From Novosphingobium indicum (GTDB lineage Bacteria; Pseudomonadota; Alphaproteobacteria; Sphingomonadales; Sphingomonadaceae), in assembly GCF_014645195.1 (NCBI RefSeq), contig NZ_BMLK01000019.1:1-64000 (forward strand): DNA of 64,000 nt, read 5' to 3'. Below, one piece after another: positions 53,317 through 62,891 of the stretch (its first letter is position 1; every line of letters starts with the position of its first letter). A program made the position numbers and the translations under genes. The notes under the pieces were generated by a model, which was given only the letters and a program-made list of their open reading frames with translations, had not been told where the DNA came from and searched no databases.

Positions 53317-53345
53317 GCTTTCAATCAGTTTGATTAAAATCTAAT
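53317..53345 (-). promoter_or_regulatory. Overlapping palindromes ahead of the toxin-antitoxin genes
   Basis: AATCAGTTTGATT and GATTAAAATCTAATC, imperfect and overlapping inverted repeats, lie just upstream of the antitoxin start in AT-rich DNA. This is where a ribbon-helix-helix protein would autoregulate. Confidence 0.4.
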
Positions 53346-53379
53346 CGTTCATGTACATTGGTGCAAGCAGCAACACCGT

Positions 53380-54303
53380 TCAGACCGGCGCAGCGGCCTT
53401 TTCCAATTCGGCAATCTTGTCGCTGCAAATCAGGTGGACCACCCGCCCAAGTTCCTCGACGCGCTCACCGAGCCAGGTCAGCTCTTCCTCGCTGATCCGG
53501 TAGTGCCTGGAGTAGCGGGCCTTGGTGTAGGCTTCCTTCAATTTCTGGAACATCGCCCGCTCGCGGCGTGAGCCTTCCGGCCAGATGCCGACCATCCGCC
53601 CGTCAAGGCGCTCCGCCTGGGTGCGAAGGAATGCGATGTTGTGATTGTAGGGCGTATAGTTCTGCACGACGAGCAGCATACAGGAATAGAGCCGCTCGGT
53701 TGCTTGGTGCAGCTCAAAGGCGGCCTTCTTGAAGCGTCCCCGCTCACAATTTGATTGGAAATCGTCGAAGAACTCCCCGGCGCTGGGATACCACTCCTCG
53801 AAATACTCCCTCGCCATAGCTAACGCCTCCTTGGGCGTCTTCGGCTTGGGTTGATGAAGTTCGCGCTCGTCGGATTCGTAAAGGGCGATGCCTTCCTTGG
53901 CCATTTCCAGGAAGAAAATGCGGCCGTGGGCCAGTCCGTCGTTCACTTCCTGGAGCGAGTGGACAATGAAGTTCACCGGCGTGCGCAGCGCCTTCTCGAT
54001 CATGTACTCGCGGATCAGCCGCTCCTCGCACTTGGCCCAGTACTTGGCCCGATCGGCCAGCTCCTTCTGGCTGACGATAATGAGGATGTCGTAGTCGCTC
54101 TTGTACTGGTTGGCCGAGAGCGGCGCATCGACCCAATCGCCACGGCTGTATGAGCCGAACAGGACGATCTTCAGGATTTGCGCACGGGCACGCGGACCGG
54201 TCGCATGCTCGGTCGCCTCGCGAAATTCCTCGAAGATGACGCCGACGACGCGCTCCAGCTCGCGCTGCCTGGCCGGTGGAAGATGATCAATTCCCGTACG
54301 CAT
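53380..54303 (-). CDS. Nucleotidyltransferase-HEPN fusion protein
   Basis: The 307-residue protein joins an N-terminal minimal nucleotidyltransferase domain (IVLFGSYSRGDW...SDYDILIIV at about 48-82) to a C-terminal HEPN domain (AFELHQATERLYSCMLLV and KARYSRHYRIS). In most MNT-HEPN systems these are two proteins, toxin and antitoxin; here they are one chain. Catalytic acidic residues DYD of the transferase are present. A role in defence or toxin control is inferred. It is a single gene beside the ParE module. Confidence 0.8.
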   Translation of the reverse strand: MRTGIDHLPPARQRELERVVGVIFEEFREATEHATGPRARAQILKIVLFGSYSRGDWVDAPLSANQYKSDYDILIIVSQKELADRAKYWAKCEERLIREYMIEKALRTPVNFIVHSLQEVNDGLAHGRIFFLEMAKEGIALYESDERELHQPKPKTPKEALAMAREYFEEWYPSAGEFFDDFQSNCERGRFKKAAFELHQATERLYSCMLLVVQNYTPYNHNIAFLRTQAERLDGRMVGIWPEGSRRERAMFQKLKEAYTKARYSRHYRISEEELTWLGERVEELGRVVHLICSDKIAELEKAAAPV

Positions 54304-54631
54304 GGACCGTCACCCTAAACGCAACACCGCAAGATTGCCCAGCGCCAATTGCATGCGACGGCACACAATAATTACGCCTTCTTGCAACAATTTAATCACC
54401 CCTCCCTCCCCTCATTCACGCCAGGGCTTGCCGGAGTCCATGGTTTGTTCCATATTCCGGTGATGAGACGGAAATGCTGGCGACCGTCCTCAGGATCATC
54501 CTGCCAGGCATCAACACGCCCGTCCGCAATGGCCGGTCGGCTGGAGCACTTCGGCTCACGGCACACCTTAGCTTCGAATGTCCCGCTTGCCGGGAACGCT
54601 TCGTATTTGGCCGGCGCAGGCTGTGTTGCCC
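54304..54631. other. Interval ahead of the sigma-factor gene
   Basis: About 328 bp. A minus-strand frame at 54396-54653 has ordinary amino-acid composition but no family or ribosome binding site, so I do not call it. The promoter of the sigma-FecR-TonB-isopeptidase operon should lie here. A short inverted repeat is visible at the sigma start (CGCTTGCCGGGAACG), unremarkable in GC-rich DNA. Confidence 0.4.
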
Positions 54632-55240
54632 ATGCGCTCTCCGCACCTGTCACCGCGTTCGTCCGCTGCCCTGGACGAAGCGTCCGGTTACGTCGATACC
54701 GGCGGTTCCCATGCTGGCACCATCAACCCGGTGGAGCGGGAACGGCAACTGACCGACCTGCTTTGCACGGAACGCCCAAGGCTCGTCCGGTTCTTCCGCA
54801 GGCAGGCAAGGTTCGCTAGCCCCGATGAGGCGGACGATCTCGCGCAGGAAGCCATCACCCGGTTCCTGCGCGCAGCCCCTTCGACGCACATGGCAACGCC
54901 GCAGGCCTATCTGCGCCGGATCGCCAGCAATCTGCTCATCGACCGGGCCCAGCACGGATCGACCCGCCTTGCGCAGATTTCGGTCCCCCTGGTCGAAGGA
55001 CTGGACCGGCCTGTCGAGTACGATCAGCACCAGCAACTCGAAGCGCGCGAGGAGCTTGCCCATTACGAGCAGGTCCTGCGCCAGCTCAAACCACGAGTGC
55101 TGAAGGTCTTTCTGCTCAGCCGCGTCGAAGGCTATACCTACAAGGAAATCGCCGCACGCCTCGGCCTCACTGTCTTTACGGTAAAGCGCGACATGCTGCA
55201 GGCCATTGCCCATCTCGACCAGAGCCGGAGGCATCGGTGA
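54632..55240 (+). CDS. ECF sigma factor (FecI type)
   Basis: The protein of about 202 residues has region 2 (RFFRRQARFASPDEADDLAQ and EAITRFLRAA) and region 4 (LKPRVLKVFLLSRVEGYTYK and EIAARLGLTVFTVKRDML). It is the first gene of an operon with FecR, a TonB receptor and the lasso isopeptidase, the classical FecIRA cell-surface signalling layout. The start is uncertain: the ATG at 54632 has no ribosome binding site, and GTG at 54731 would remove an unconserved leader. Confidence 0.88.
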   Translation: MRSPHLSPRSSAALDEASGYVDTGGSHAGTINPVERERQLTDLLCTERPRLVRFFRRQARFASPDEADDLAQEAITRFLRAAPSTHMATPQAYLRRIASNLLIDRAQHGSTRLAQISVPLVEGLDRPVEYDQHQQLEAREELAHYEQVLRQLKPRVLKVFLLSRVEGYTYKEIAARLGLTVFTVKRDMLQAIAHLDQSRRHR

Positions 55241-56268
55241 GTCTTGGCAAAGCAGAAGGACGTTCAAGGCCGATGCACCGGATCGAACGCCAGGCCTATA
55301 AATGGGCGATGAAGATGGCCGGTGATCCCGAACGGCACCGGGCGGGTCTTGAATGCTGGATCGTGCGCAGCCCGGACCACCTCATCGTGTACAACCGCGT
55401 TGCCCGGGAAATGCGGCTCGCCACATGGAGTGCCGCTCAGCTCGACTTGGACCCGGCAGACACGAGAGCGACAAGACGAAGGCCTTTCTGCAATTCAGGA
55501 TTCGTGTGGGCAGTCGCGGTCCTCGCGTCTGTCCTGGCAGCCAGTTCGGCCGCGTTCCTGGTGCTACGCAGCCAACAAACGCCCGGCAAAGACATCGTTT
55601 CCGGCGCCCCCACAGTCGCCCAATCCTGGTCTTCCCATGCCGATGACATTCGCCGCACGCGGCTCCCCGATGGATCGGTTGTGACGCTCGACGGGGACAG
55701 CGCCATTGCCATCCGCTTTTCGGCGGACCGGCGCATGATCGAGTTATCCCACGGCCGCGTCCGCTTCGAAGTCGCACGTGATACCTCGCGGCCTTTCGTG
55801 GTACTCACACCCGGCGGAAGCGTCACAGCGACAGGAACTGTGTTCGACGTTGAAGTCAGCGACAAGGTTCGCGTTCACCTGATGCGCGGCGCAGTCGAAG
55901 TCGCCATGGCGCACAATTCATCCGCAAACGAGGACACCCCTGTCAGGCTTATTCCCGGCCAGAAGTTGGAATTTGCATCGCGCCGGCAGGCTGTCATGCC
56001 GGTTCCGCAGGCCGCTCCCGCCGCAGACGGCCGATGGCTGTCCGGGACGATGAGCTTCGAAGACATGCCGCTCGGCGATATCATCGCGCAGACCAACGCC
56101 TATTCCAGCAGCAGGATTTCAGTGTCGGAGCCGGGACTTCTGCAGAAGGAGATCTTCGTCGATCTCGACATTCGCGATGCCGATGCTGTCGCGCGCAAGC
56201 TCGCCATTCTGCTCGACCTGACTGTCGATAGAAGCCAACCGGGCAAGCTCATCCTGCGGCCGCGATAG
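55237..56268 (+). CDS. FecR-type transmembrane anti-sigma factor
   Basis: The 343-residue protein has a cytoplasmic DUF4880-like start (RIERQAYKWAMKMAGDPERH), a single transmembrane helix at about 88-110, and a periplasmic FecR domain (RLPDGSVVTLDGDSAIAIRF...GRVRFEVA...VTATGTVFDVE). A C-terminal DUF4974-like domain (FEDMPLGDIIAQTNAYSSSRI) follows. Its GTG start overlaps the sigma stop by four bases. It should hold the sigma factor and release it when the TonB receptor senses its ligand. Confidence 0.92.
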   Translation: MSLGKAEGRSRPMHRIERQAYKWAMKMAGDPERHRAGLECWIVRSPDHLIVYNRVAREMRLATWSAAQLDLDPADTRATRRRPFCNSGFVWAVAVLASVLAASSAAFLVLRSQQTPGKDIVSGAPTVAQSWSSHADDIRRTRLPDGSVVTLDGDSAIAIRFSADRRMIELSHGRVRFEVARDTSRPFVVLTPGGSVTATGTVFDVEVSDKVRVHLMRGAVEVAMAHNSSANEDTPVRLIPGQKLEFASRRQAVMPVPQAAPAADGRWLSGTMSFEDMPLGDIIAQTNAYSSSRISVSEPGLLQKEIFVDLDIRDADAVARKLAILLDLTVDRSQPGKLILRPR

Positions 56269-56358
56269 ATATTTTGCATCTTTTCGCGCACCGGTTTCGG
56301 CCTTGTCCCGTCTAGCCCTGATGCCCGCACACAGCGCGGGCTCCACAGGGGCAAGGAC

Positions 56359-58944
56359 ATGGACAACAAGAGCCGGCTAATACTCGCGGCCATTCTATCC
56401 AGCACGGCGATCTGCTCGGTCGCACAGGCACAGGAGGACACCCGGCGCGATTTCGATGTCCCGGCGCAAGAACTCAAGTTCTCGCTGCATGCCGTCACGC
56501 GCGCTGCCGGCCTCGAACTGGCCGCAACGTCCAAGGCCCTGAGCGGCAAGCGCGCACCAGCCCTCAAGGGACACTACAGCGCAGCAGAGGCCATCGCGCT
56601 CATCCTCAAGGGGACAGGCCTTACCGCGCAAGTTTCCGGACGCACCGTATTCATTCGGGAGAACTCCCGTTCGCCGCAGTCGGCAGATGACTCTGCCGCC
56701 ATAGGACCGGAAATCACCGTCACCGGATCGCGCATACGCGGCGCGGTGCCAACCTCGCCCGTCGTTGCCAGCAGCCGCGAAGAGATCGAACGGCGCGGTA
56801 TCACCGATCTTGGAGCCTATGCCCGCAGCGTGTCGCAGAACTATGCAGGCGGACAGAACCCCGGCGTCATCGGCAGTGTCCAGGAGGGGTCAGAAAACTT
56901 CAACTCCTCCTCGACCCTGAACCTGCGAGGCCTTGGCGCCGACGCGACGCTCACGCTCATCAACGGTCACCGTGCGGCCTACGATTCCGTTGTTCAGGGC
57001 GTGGATATTTCGGCGATCCCGCTCGTAGCGATCAACCGGGTGGAAATCGTCGCCGACGGATCCTCTGCGCTCTATGGTTCGGATGCCGTCGGCGGGGTCG
57101 CCAATGTCATCCTTCGCCAGGACTACGAGGGCGGCAAGGTTTCCGCGCGCCTGGGCGCCGCGACCGAAGGCGGCGATGTCCAGCAGCAGTACAATGTCGT
57201 GACAGGCAGCCGCTGGGATGGCGGCGGCTTCATGGTGGCAGGCGACTTCAGCCGTTCCACGGACGTGGCGGCCGGGCAGCGCTCGATCACCTCTACGCTC
57301 GACGGCTCGACCACGCTGTATCCCTCGCTGAATCAAAAGAGCGCCGTCCTTGCCGGGCATCAGCAGATCAACGACACGTTCAGTGTCGAGCTCGACGGCC
57401 AGTTCAGCAAACGGCATTCGGAAACGGCGCTGGCGTTCCTCGCCACAGGCGACTTCACGGTGAACGGCACGGCGGCGCAGCGGGACGTCAAATCCTGGTC
57501 CATCGCCCCGCGTATCAAGGCGGTCTTGCCGGGCGGATGGCTCGCAACGCTGGGCTATGTCCATGGCAGCAGCGATTCCGATGCTGAAACCGTGACCAAT
57601 CTGAGTGGCAAGGAATCCTCCCGCAACCGCATCTTCTATGACAACATCCTGGATACGCTGGAAGCGAGCGCGGAAGGCGGCGTTCTGCAACTGCCGGGCG
57701 GAGAGGCCAGGCTCGCATTGGGCGGCGGGTGGCGGTCTGTCAGCCTAGATGCCAACATCCGCTCGACGCGCGGCGGCATTACCAGCACGCTTGTCGATTA
57801 CACGAGCGGGCAGGACGTGTGGTTCGGCTATGGCGAACTCTCGCTTCCGCTGGTTGCTCCTGAGAACGGCGTGCCGCTGGTTCATCGCTTTCGGCTGACG
57901 GGTGCCGCGCGCTACGAGGATTACGAGCGTTTTGGCGGCACGACGACACCCAAGTTCGGCGTTGTCTATGAACCGGTCAGCGGTCTTGCGATCAAGGGAA
58001 CCTGGGGCAAATCGTTCAAGGCCCCGACACTGGCGCAGATGAACAAGGTCCCCGAAGGCAATCTCCTCAATGCAAGCTACTTCGTACCGGCAGCGCCGGG
58101 CGGTCAGCCTGTCCTCCTGCTCGGCGGCGTCAGCCCGGACCTGAAGCCGGAAAAGGCGACAACCTGGACTGCCACGGTGACCGCAACGCCCACATTCGCC
58201 GAGGGACTTCGCCTGGAGGTCAGCTACTTTCATACCCGTTACAAGGACCGGGTCGTTCAACCGGCGACCTCGTCCTCTCAGGTCTTCGGGAACGACATCT
58301 ACGACCGGCTGATCGTCTACAATCCGACGGCAGACCAGGTGAACGCGGTCATTGCCGAGCTGCCGCTCGGGCTCGTCAATCAGACCGGACAGCCCTTCGA
58401 TCCCGCCAATGTCGGCGCGATCGTCGACAACAGCCTGCAGAATGCGGCAAGCCAGACATTGGAGGGCGTCGATGCCTCGGCGGACTATCAGCTGACTTTC
58501 GCACGCGGGGACCAGTTGGGCTTCAATGCTGCGGTCAGCTACCTCAAGAGCAACCAGAAGCTGAGCGACGGTCAACCGACGATCCAGCGCGCGGGCACGA
58601 TCTTCGATCCCCCGCACTGGCGCGCGAGGAGCAGTGCGACCTGGCAGCGCGGCGATTTCACGCTGAGCCCGAGTATCACCTATATCGGCGGAACCCTCGA
58701 TGACCGCTACCAGCCTTTCGTTCGTGTCGGCTCCTATACCAGCGTCGATACCGTCGCGCAGGTACGGACCTCGCAAACGGCAGGATTTCTCTCCGGCATC
58801 GAGATCACGCTTTCGCTGCTCAACATTTTCAACGAGATGCCGGCCACGATCCGCAATTCATCCGCGGCCGCACCGACCTACGATGCCACCAATTACCCCG
58901 TCATAGGCCGAAGTGTCAGCCTCGGCCTTTCCAAGGCCTGGTAA
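56359..58944 (+). CDS. TonB-dependent transducer with STN domain, lasso locus receptor
   Basis: The 861-residue outer-membrane receptor has a signal peptide (to about residue 24), an STN signalling domain at about 30-102 (FDVPAQELKFSLHAVTRAAG and GTGLTAQVSGRTVFIRE), a TonB box-like EITVTGSRIRG, a plug and a 22-strand barrel ending SVSLGLSKAW. The STN domain lets it signal through FecR to the ECF sigma factor. In related astexin-type loci a TonB receptor is present beside the isopeptidase and is thought to import the lasso peptide. That role here is inferred. Confidence 0.92.
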   Translation: MDNKSRLILAAILSSTAICSVAQAQEDTRRDFDVPAQELKFSLHAVTRAAGLELAATSKALSGKRAPALKGHYSAAEAIALILKGTGLTAQVSGRTVFIRENSRSPQSADDSAAIGPEITVTGSRIRGAVPTSPVVASSREEIERRGITDLGAYARSVSQNYAGGQNPGVIGSVQEGSENFNSSSTLNLRGLGADATLTLINGHRAAYDSVVQGVDISAIPLVAINRVEIVADGSSALYGSDAVGGVANVILRQDYEGGKVSARLGAATEGGDVQQQYNVVTGSRWDGGGFMVAGDFSRSTDVAAGQRSITSTLDGSTTLYPSLNQKSAVLAGHQQINDTFSVELDGQFSKRHSETALAFLATGDFTVNGTAAQRDVKSWSIAPRIKAVLPGGWLATLGYVHGSSDSDAETVTNLSGKESSRNRIFYDNILDTLEASAEGGVLQLPGGEARLALGGGWRSVSLDANIRSTRGGITSTLVDYTSGQDVWFGYGELSLPLVAPENGVPLVHRFRLTGAARYEDYERFGGTTTPKFGVVYEPVSGLAIKGTWGKSFKAPTLAQMNKVPEGNLLNASYFVPAAPGGQPVLLLGGVSPDLKPEKATTWTATVTATPTFAEGLRLEVSYFHTRYKDRVVQPATSSSQVFGNDIYDRLIVYNPTADQVNAVIAELPLGLVNQTGQPFDPANVGAIVDNSLQNAASQTLEGVDASADYQLTFARGDQLGFNAAVSYLKSNQKLSDGQPTIQRAGTIFDPPHWRARSSATWQRGDFTLSPSITYIGGTLDDRYQPFVRVGSYTSVDTVAQVRTSQTAGFLSGIEITLSLLNIFNEMPATIRNSSAAAPTYDATNYPVIGRSVSLGLSKAW

Positions 58945-58949
58945 GCACA

Positions 58950-61112
58950 ATGCGGGTCATCCTTGCCCAAGCGGCGACAGCGGCACTGATGGTAGCTGGC
59001 CTTCTCTATGCGGAACGGGCTTCGGCAGCCCCTGTCGGTTGCGGTTCGCTCGTTCCCGGCAAGCTGGACGAGGATGGACTGCATCGGGCACTGACCCCTC
59101 TCGACCTCGTACAACTGCGCGATATGGGCTCCATCCCCGATATGCGGCAGCCGATAGTTTCGGTGTCGCCTGACGGAAAATGGCTGGCATTCGAGATCCA
59201 CCGGGCTGACCCGCGCAGCAACACCTATTGCCAAGGCATGGCCGTGATGGAGGCACGCCCCGGCGCGCAGGCCGTGCTCGTCGATCAGCATCCGGACATC
59301 ATTCGCTGGCGCTTCCCTGAGCTACCAGGAAAGGCAGACTTCCCCTCGGGCTTCGCAAAAGTGATCACGCCAAGGTGGTTTCCCGACAATAAGGCCATCG
59401 CGTTCCTGAAACGCACGGGAACCACCATACAAATATGGCGGGCACACATCGACGGGAGCCGCAGTGCTCCCGTCACCCATTCCGATACCGATATACTCGA
59501 TTTCCGGATCGCAAGGGACGGCCGCACGATCGTCTATTCGGCCAGTCCCGCTCTACACGCGGCGTGGAGCCAGATCGAGGAGGAGGGCCTTTCCGGCTTT
59601 CATTTCGATAACCGGTTCGCACCCAACGCCTCCACCCGGCCGTTTCCCGCGCCACCGATCCCGGTCCAGACCTTCACGCTCGATTTGACCAGCGGGAAGG
59701 TTCGAGCGGCATCCCCGGCGGAAGCAGCCTTGTTGCAGGATGACAAACCACGCGGCCCGCCGGGCGCGATTGCCGTTGCGCTCTCGCCATCCGGAAGACG
59801 GGCCTGGACCAAGCCGACGCTATCGAAACGATTTCCACCGCATCCGCAACTGATGGCGGAAGACTCTACCGGATCGCCCATGAGTTGCGAGGCGCAAGCC
59901 TGCCGATCGGTCACGACCTTGCTGGGCTGGTCTGCCGACGGCCAGCGGATCCGCTTCACGCACCTCGAAGGCTGGGCCAACAGCAAGACCGCCATCTACG
60001 AATGGAAGCCCGGTGCGCAAGCCGTCAAACGCCTTTACGTCACGACCGGCCTGCTGGTCGACTGCGCCCCCTTGAAGGATGACCTGGTCTGCGTCGAGGA
60101 AGGCTCCAGTGCGCCACGGCATATCAGCCTACTTCGGTTTGCTCCCGGGCAGGACGAAGTGCTGTTCGATCCGAACCCGGAATTCGGCAAGTTGCGGCTT
60201 GGAAAGGTCGAGCGGCTCACATGGAAGACCGCCTATGGCACCGAGAGCTTCGGGGACCTTGTCTATCCGGCCGGTTACCAACCCGACCAGCGCTATCCGC
60301 TTATTGTCGTCCAGTATATCTCGCGCGGCTTCCTGCGGGGCGGAACGGGCGACGAGTATCCCATCCAGGCCTTTGCAGGTCGCGGCTATGCGGTGCTGAG
60401 CATCCAGCGTCCGCGCTCGCCGGTCGCTGTCCCTGACGCCACGAGCTATACCGACCTCGACAAGGCGGATCTTGTGGATTTCAAGGACAGGAAAAATGTC
60501 CTGTCGTCGATCGAGACAGCCGTCCAGTCGCTGATCGATCGCGGCATTGCCGATCCCGCGCGCGTCGGCATCACCGGTCTTAGCGACGGGGCTTCAACGG
60601 TGCAGTTCGCGGGTCTTCACAGCGAGTATTTCGCGGTCGCCGCCATGAGCAGCTGCTGCTGGGAACGTTCGCAATTGGCCATGCTCGGCCCGGCCGTCGC
60701 GCGACAGTACGTTCGGACAGGCTGGCCGCGCCAGTCGGACAACGCGCCGGGATTCTGGAACGAAATCTCATGGGCTCAGCAGCCCCGGCGCGTTGCGTTT
60801 CCAGTACTCATGCAGCTTTCGGACAATGAGCTTCTGCCCGCACTGGAGACCTATACGGCGCTGGTCGAAGCCGATGCGCCGGTGGATCTCTTCGTCTACC
60901 CTCACGAAGACCACGTCAAATGGCAACCGGCCCATCGCCTCGCGGTCTACCGGCGCAACCTCGACTGGTTCGATTTCTGGTTCAAAGGTTCGGCGCCCGA
61001 TGCGCCGCCCGCCGAGATTTCCCGTTGGCAGGCGTTACGAGATCGGATGGCCGAGCACGCCCGGAAAGAGGATGCCGATGGAGGCCCGAATACGTCTCGT
61101 CCCGCCTCCTGA
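58950..61112 (+). CDS. Lasso peptide isopeptidase (prolyl-oligopeptidase-like)
   Basis: The 720-residue protein has an N-terminal beta-propeller (TolB-like DKTxxFL repeats in the first 400 residues) and a C-terminal alpha/beta-hydrolase with Ser545 (TGLSDGAST), Asp625 (LSDNELLP) and His655 (HEDHVKW). This matches AtxE-type enzymes, which hydrolyse the isopeptide bond and linearise lasso peptides. A signal-peptide-like N-terminus (residues 1-26, ending ASAAP) implies export or a need for experimental start checking. It follows the TonB gene by 5 bp and converges on the cyclase gene with a 36-bp gap. Confidence 0.9.
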   Translation: MRVILAQAATAALMVAGLLYAERASAAPVGCGSLVPGKLDEDGLHRALTPLDLVQLRDMGSIPDMRQPIVSVSPDGKWLAFEIHRADPRSNTYCQGMAVMEARPGAQAVLVDQHPDIIRWRFPELPGKADFPSGFAKVITPRWFPDNKAIAFLKRTGTTIQIWRAHIDGSRSAPVTHSDTDILDFRIARDGRTIVYSASPALHAAWSQIEEEGLSGFHFDNRFAPNASTRPFPAPPIPVQTFTLDLTSGKVRAASPAEAALLQDDKPRGPPGAIAVALSPSGRRAWTKPTLSKRFPPHPQLMAEDSTGSPMSCEAQACRSVTTLLGWSADGQRIRFTHLEGWANSKTAIYEWKPGAQAVKRLYVTTGLLVDCAPLKDDLVCVEEGSSAPRHISLLRFAPGQDEVLFDPNPEFGKLRLGKVERLTWKTAYGTESFGDLVYPAGYQPDQRYPLIVVQYISRGFLRGGTGDEYPIQAFAGRGYAVLSIQRPRSPVAVPDATSYTDLDKADLVDFKDRKNVLSSIETAVQSLIDRGIADPARVGITGLSDGASTVQFAGLHSEYFAVAAMSSCCWERSQLAMLGPAVARQYVRTGWPRQSDNAPGFWNEISWAQQPRRVAFPVLMQLSDNELLPALETYTALVEADAPVDLFVYPHEDHVKWQPAHRLAVYRRNLDWFDFWFKGSAPDAPPAEISRWQALRDRMAEHARKEDADGGPNTSRPAS

Positions 61113-61148
61113 CAGCAAATTTCGAGGCTGGTCGTTTGGCGCGAATGG

Positions 61149-62891
61149 TCACGACCAATGTCCGATCCAGGCTTCGGTATCGAGCAGAGCCATGATCCGC
61201 ATGTACTCCGATGCCGTATGCAGCCTGCTCTCACCGAGGCAGGCCCCCAGAGCGTCGAGATCGAGCAATCCTTGTGAGGCGAGTCGGCCGCCGAGCAGCC
61301 TTTCGCGGATCTCGCCCAATCGGCTTGTGAGCAATTCCACGATGAAGCTGTCAGGTCCCGCCTTTGAACGCCGCTCGAGAATTTGGGGTGGAAGCCGTGA
61401 TACGTAAGCATCGCGGGCGACAGCACGATTGATACCTCCGGCGCACATCGCCCAGGAAGGAATGGCAAGGCAGGTTTCGACGATCGGCTGTGAGACGAGC
61501 GGATTGACCAGCGTGAATGGCAGAGCGCGATCGCAGCCATCGAGATGCTGCTGCATGCGCAGCAACATGGCGACATGGCCTGCCTTGCCCGGGAAGGCCT
61601 CGCGTGGCGCTTCAAGCCAGGGGTGTTCGGCGGGTTGGCGGCTGTCGTGGGCGGCGATGTCGGAATGCAGGAACAAGGGATCGGTTCGCCAGACATAGCC
61701 CTTCCCACTGCGTTTCAGGACTCGCCGGGCCTCGCGCATCGCCTGCCATGCTCCAGCACCAGTGACAGCGCACACGTCGCGCAGTGTGCGGACGAGTCCG
61801 GGGCCGATGCCTTCGGCCAGATAGCGATCCGCTATCGGGCGCGCCGAGGCGCTGTTGTAGAATACGTTGTCGCCGCCATTCCCGGTAAAATAGGCATCGG
61901 CGCCCTGCTCTGCCGCTGTGGCGGTGACCACGGCCCGAAAGGCCAGGTCGTGTGTCCTTCCGCAAGGACGGGGGAGATGGGCTACCACTGAACGATCGAG
62001 GTCGATGGCATCGAGAGAGTAGCCGCACTCATGGAGGCGGGCATGGCAATGCGCGGCGATGATCCGGGCATAGGAACGCTCGTCGCCGCTTGGATCTCTC
62101 GTAGCAAGCGTCAGGCACGAGAATGAAAGGCCCCGGTCTGCCAGCGTAGTGGCAACGATCGACGAATCGAGGCCACCGGAAACGCTGAGAAGAATGTTCG
62201 CGTAGCGCGAACCCCATGCCGATATACACTGCTGCAATGCGCGGCCCAATCGCTCGGCACATTCCTCGGGTTCCATGACATCCAGCGTGGCGGCATAGTC
62301 CCATGGCGACCAACATTGGCTGACACCCTCGCCGTCCTCGGCAAGAGAGGCGCATGTACCGGGAAGGAGCTCGCACAGTCCTGCGATGGCGGTCCGGGGC
62401 GATGGCAAGTCTCGCACGAAGAGATGGCGCTGCAATTCATCCCAGTCGATCCGGGGCGCCAGAAGCCCAGCCTTCAGGAGAAGGCCTGGATCGGATGCGA
62501 AGATGTGCAGACCGCCTTGCCGCAATTGGAAGCATGGCAGTGCGCCCTGGGGGGCTCGCAGCACGCACGCGCCGCCGGGCATCTCGAACGCCGCCAGGTA
62601 ACCACCCCAGTACCGTTCGATCAGGTGTGCGCCGTTCGATTTTCGAATGGCCTCAGCGCAACGCTGATCCAGATCGCGGATCGCTTCAGGAGGACCATGG
62701 CGATGAAAGATCGTGCCGATCACCGCGCCGCCACCGGGAATGGGCAGAACATCGCTTTCATCGCTCACTACGAGCGAAAACGGGCCCGGCACCGCAACCA
62801 TGGTGAGGCCGCAGCGCTGCGCGGCCCGACTAGCCGCACCTTCGCGCTCATCTGCGTCCGGCGAATGGAAGAGAATGTAGCGCGGCGCCAT
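61149..62891 (-). CDS. Lasso peptide cyclase (asparagine-synthetase-like, C protein)
   Basis: The 580-residue protein is related to asparagine synthetase B. The N-terminal half is a glutaminase-like domain without the catalytic N-terminal cysteine (sequence starts MAPRY), and the C-terminal half has the ATP PP-loop SVSGGLDSSIVATTL at residues 236-250. It adenylates Asp8 of the precursor and joins it to the new N-terminal glycine, threading the tail through the ring. It overlaps the B gene stop as TAATG, so translation is coupled. This is the last gene of the operon. Confidence 0.93.
   Translation of the reverse strand: MAPRYILFHSPDADEREGAASRAAQRCGLTMVAVPGPFSLVVSDESDVLPIPGGGAVIGTIFHRHGPPEAIRDLDQRCAEAIRKSNGAHLIERYWGGYLAAFEMPGGACVLRAPQGALPCFQLRQGGLHIFASDPGLLLKAGLLAPRIDWDELQRHLFVRDLPSPRTAIAGLCELLPGTCASLAEDGEGVSQCWSPWDYAATLDVMEPEECAERLGRALQQCISAWGSRYANILLSVSGGLDSSIVATTLADRGLSFSCLTLATRDPSGDERSYARIIAAHCHARLHECGYSLDAIDLDRSVVAHLPRPCGRTHDLAFRAVVTATAAEQGADAYFTGNGGDNVFYNSASARPIADRYLAEGIGPGLVRTLRDVCAVTGAGAWQAMREARRVLKRSGKGYVWRTDPLFLHSDIAAHDSRQPAEHPWLEAPREAFPGKAGHVAMLLRMQQHLDGCDRALPFTLVNPLVSQPIVETCLAIPSWAMCAGGINRAVARDAYVSRLPPQILERRSKAGPDSFIVELLTSRLGEIRERLLGGRLASQGLLDLDALGACLGESRLHTASEYMRIMALLDTEAWIGHWS

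Noticed and set aside
54396-54653. Minus-strand frame ahead of the sigma-factor gene
   Set aside because: Composition is fairly protein-like, but there is no start signal or family, and it overlaps the sigma start.
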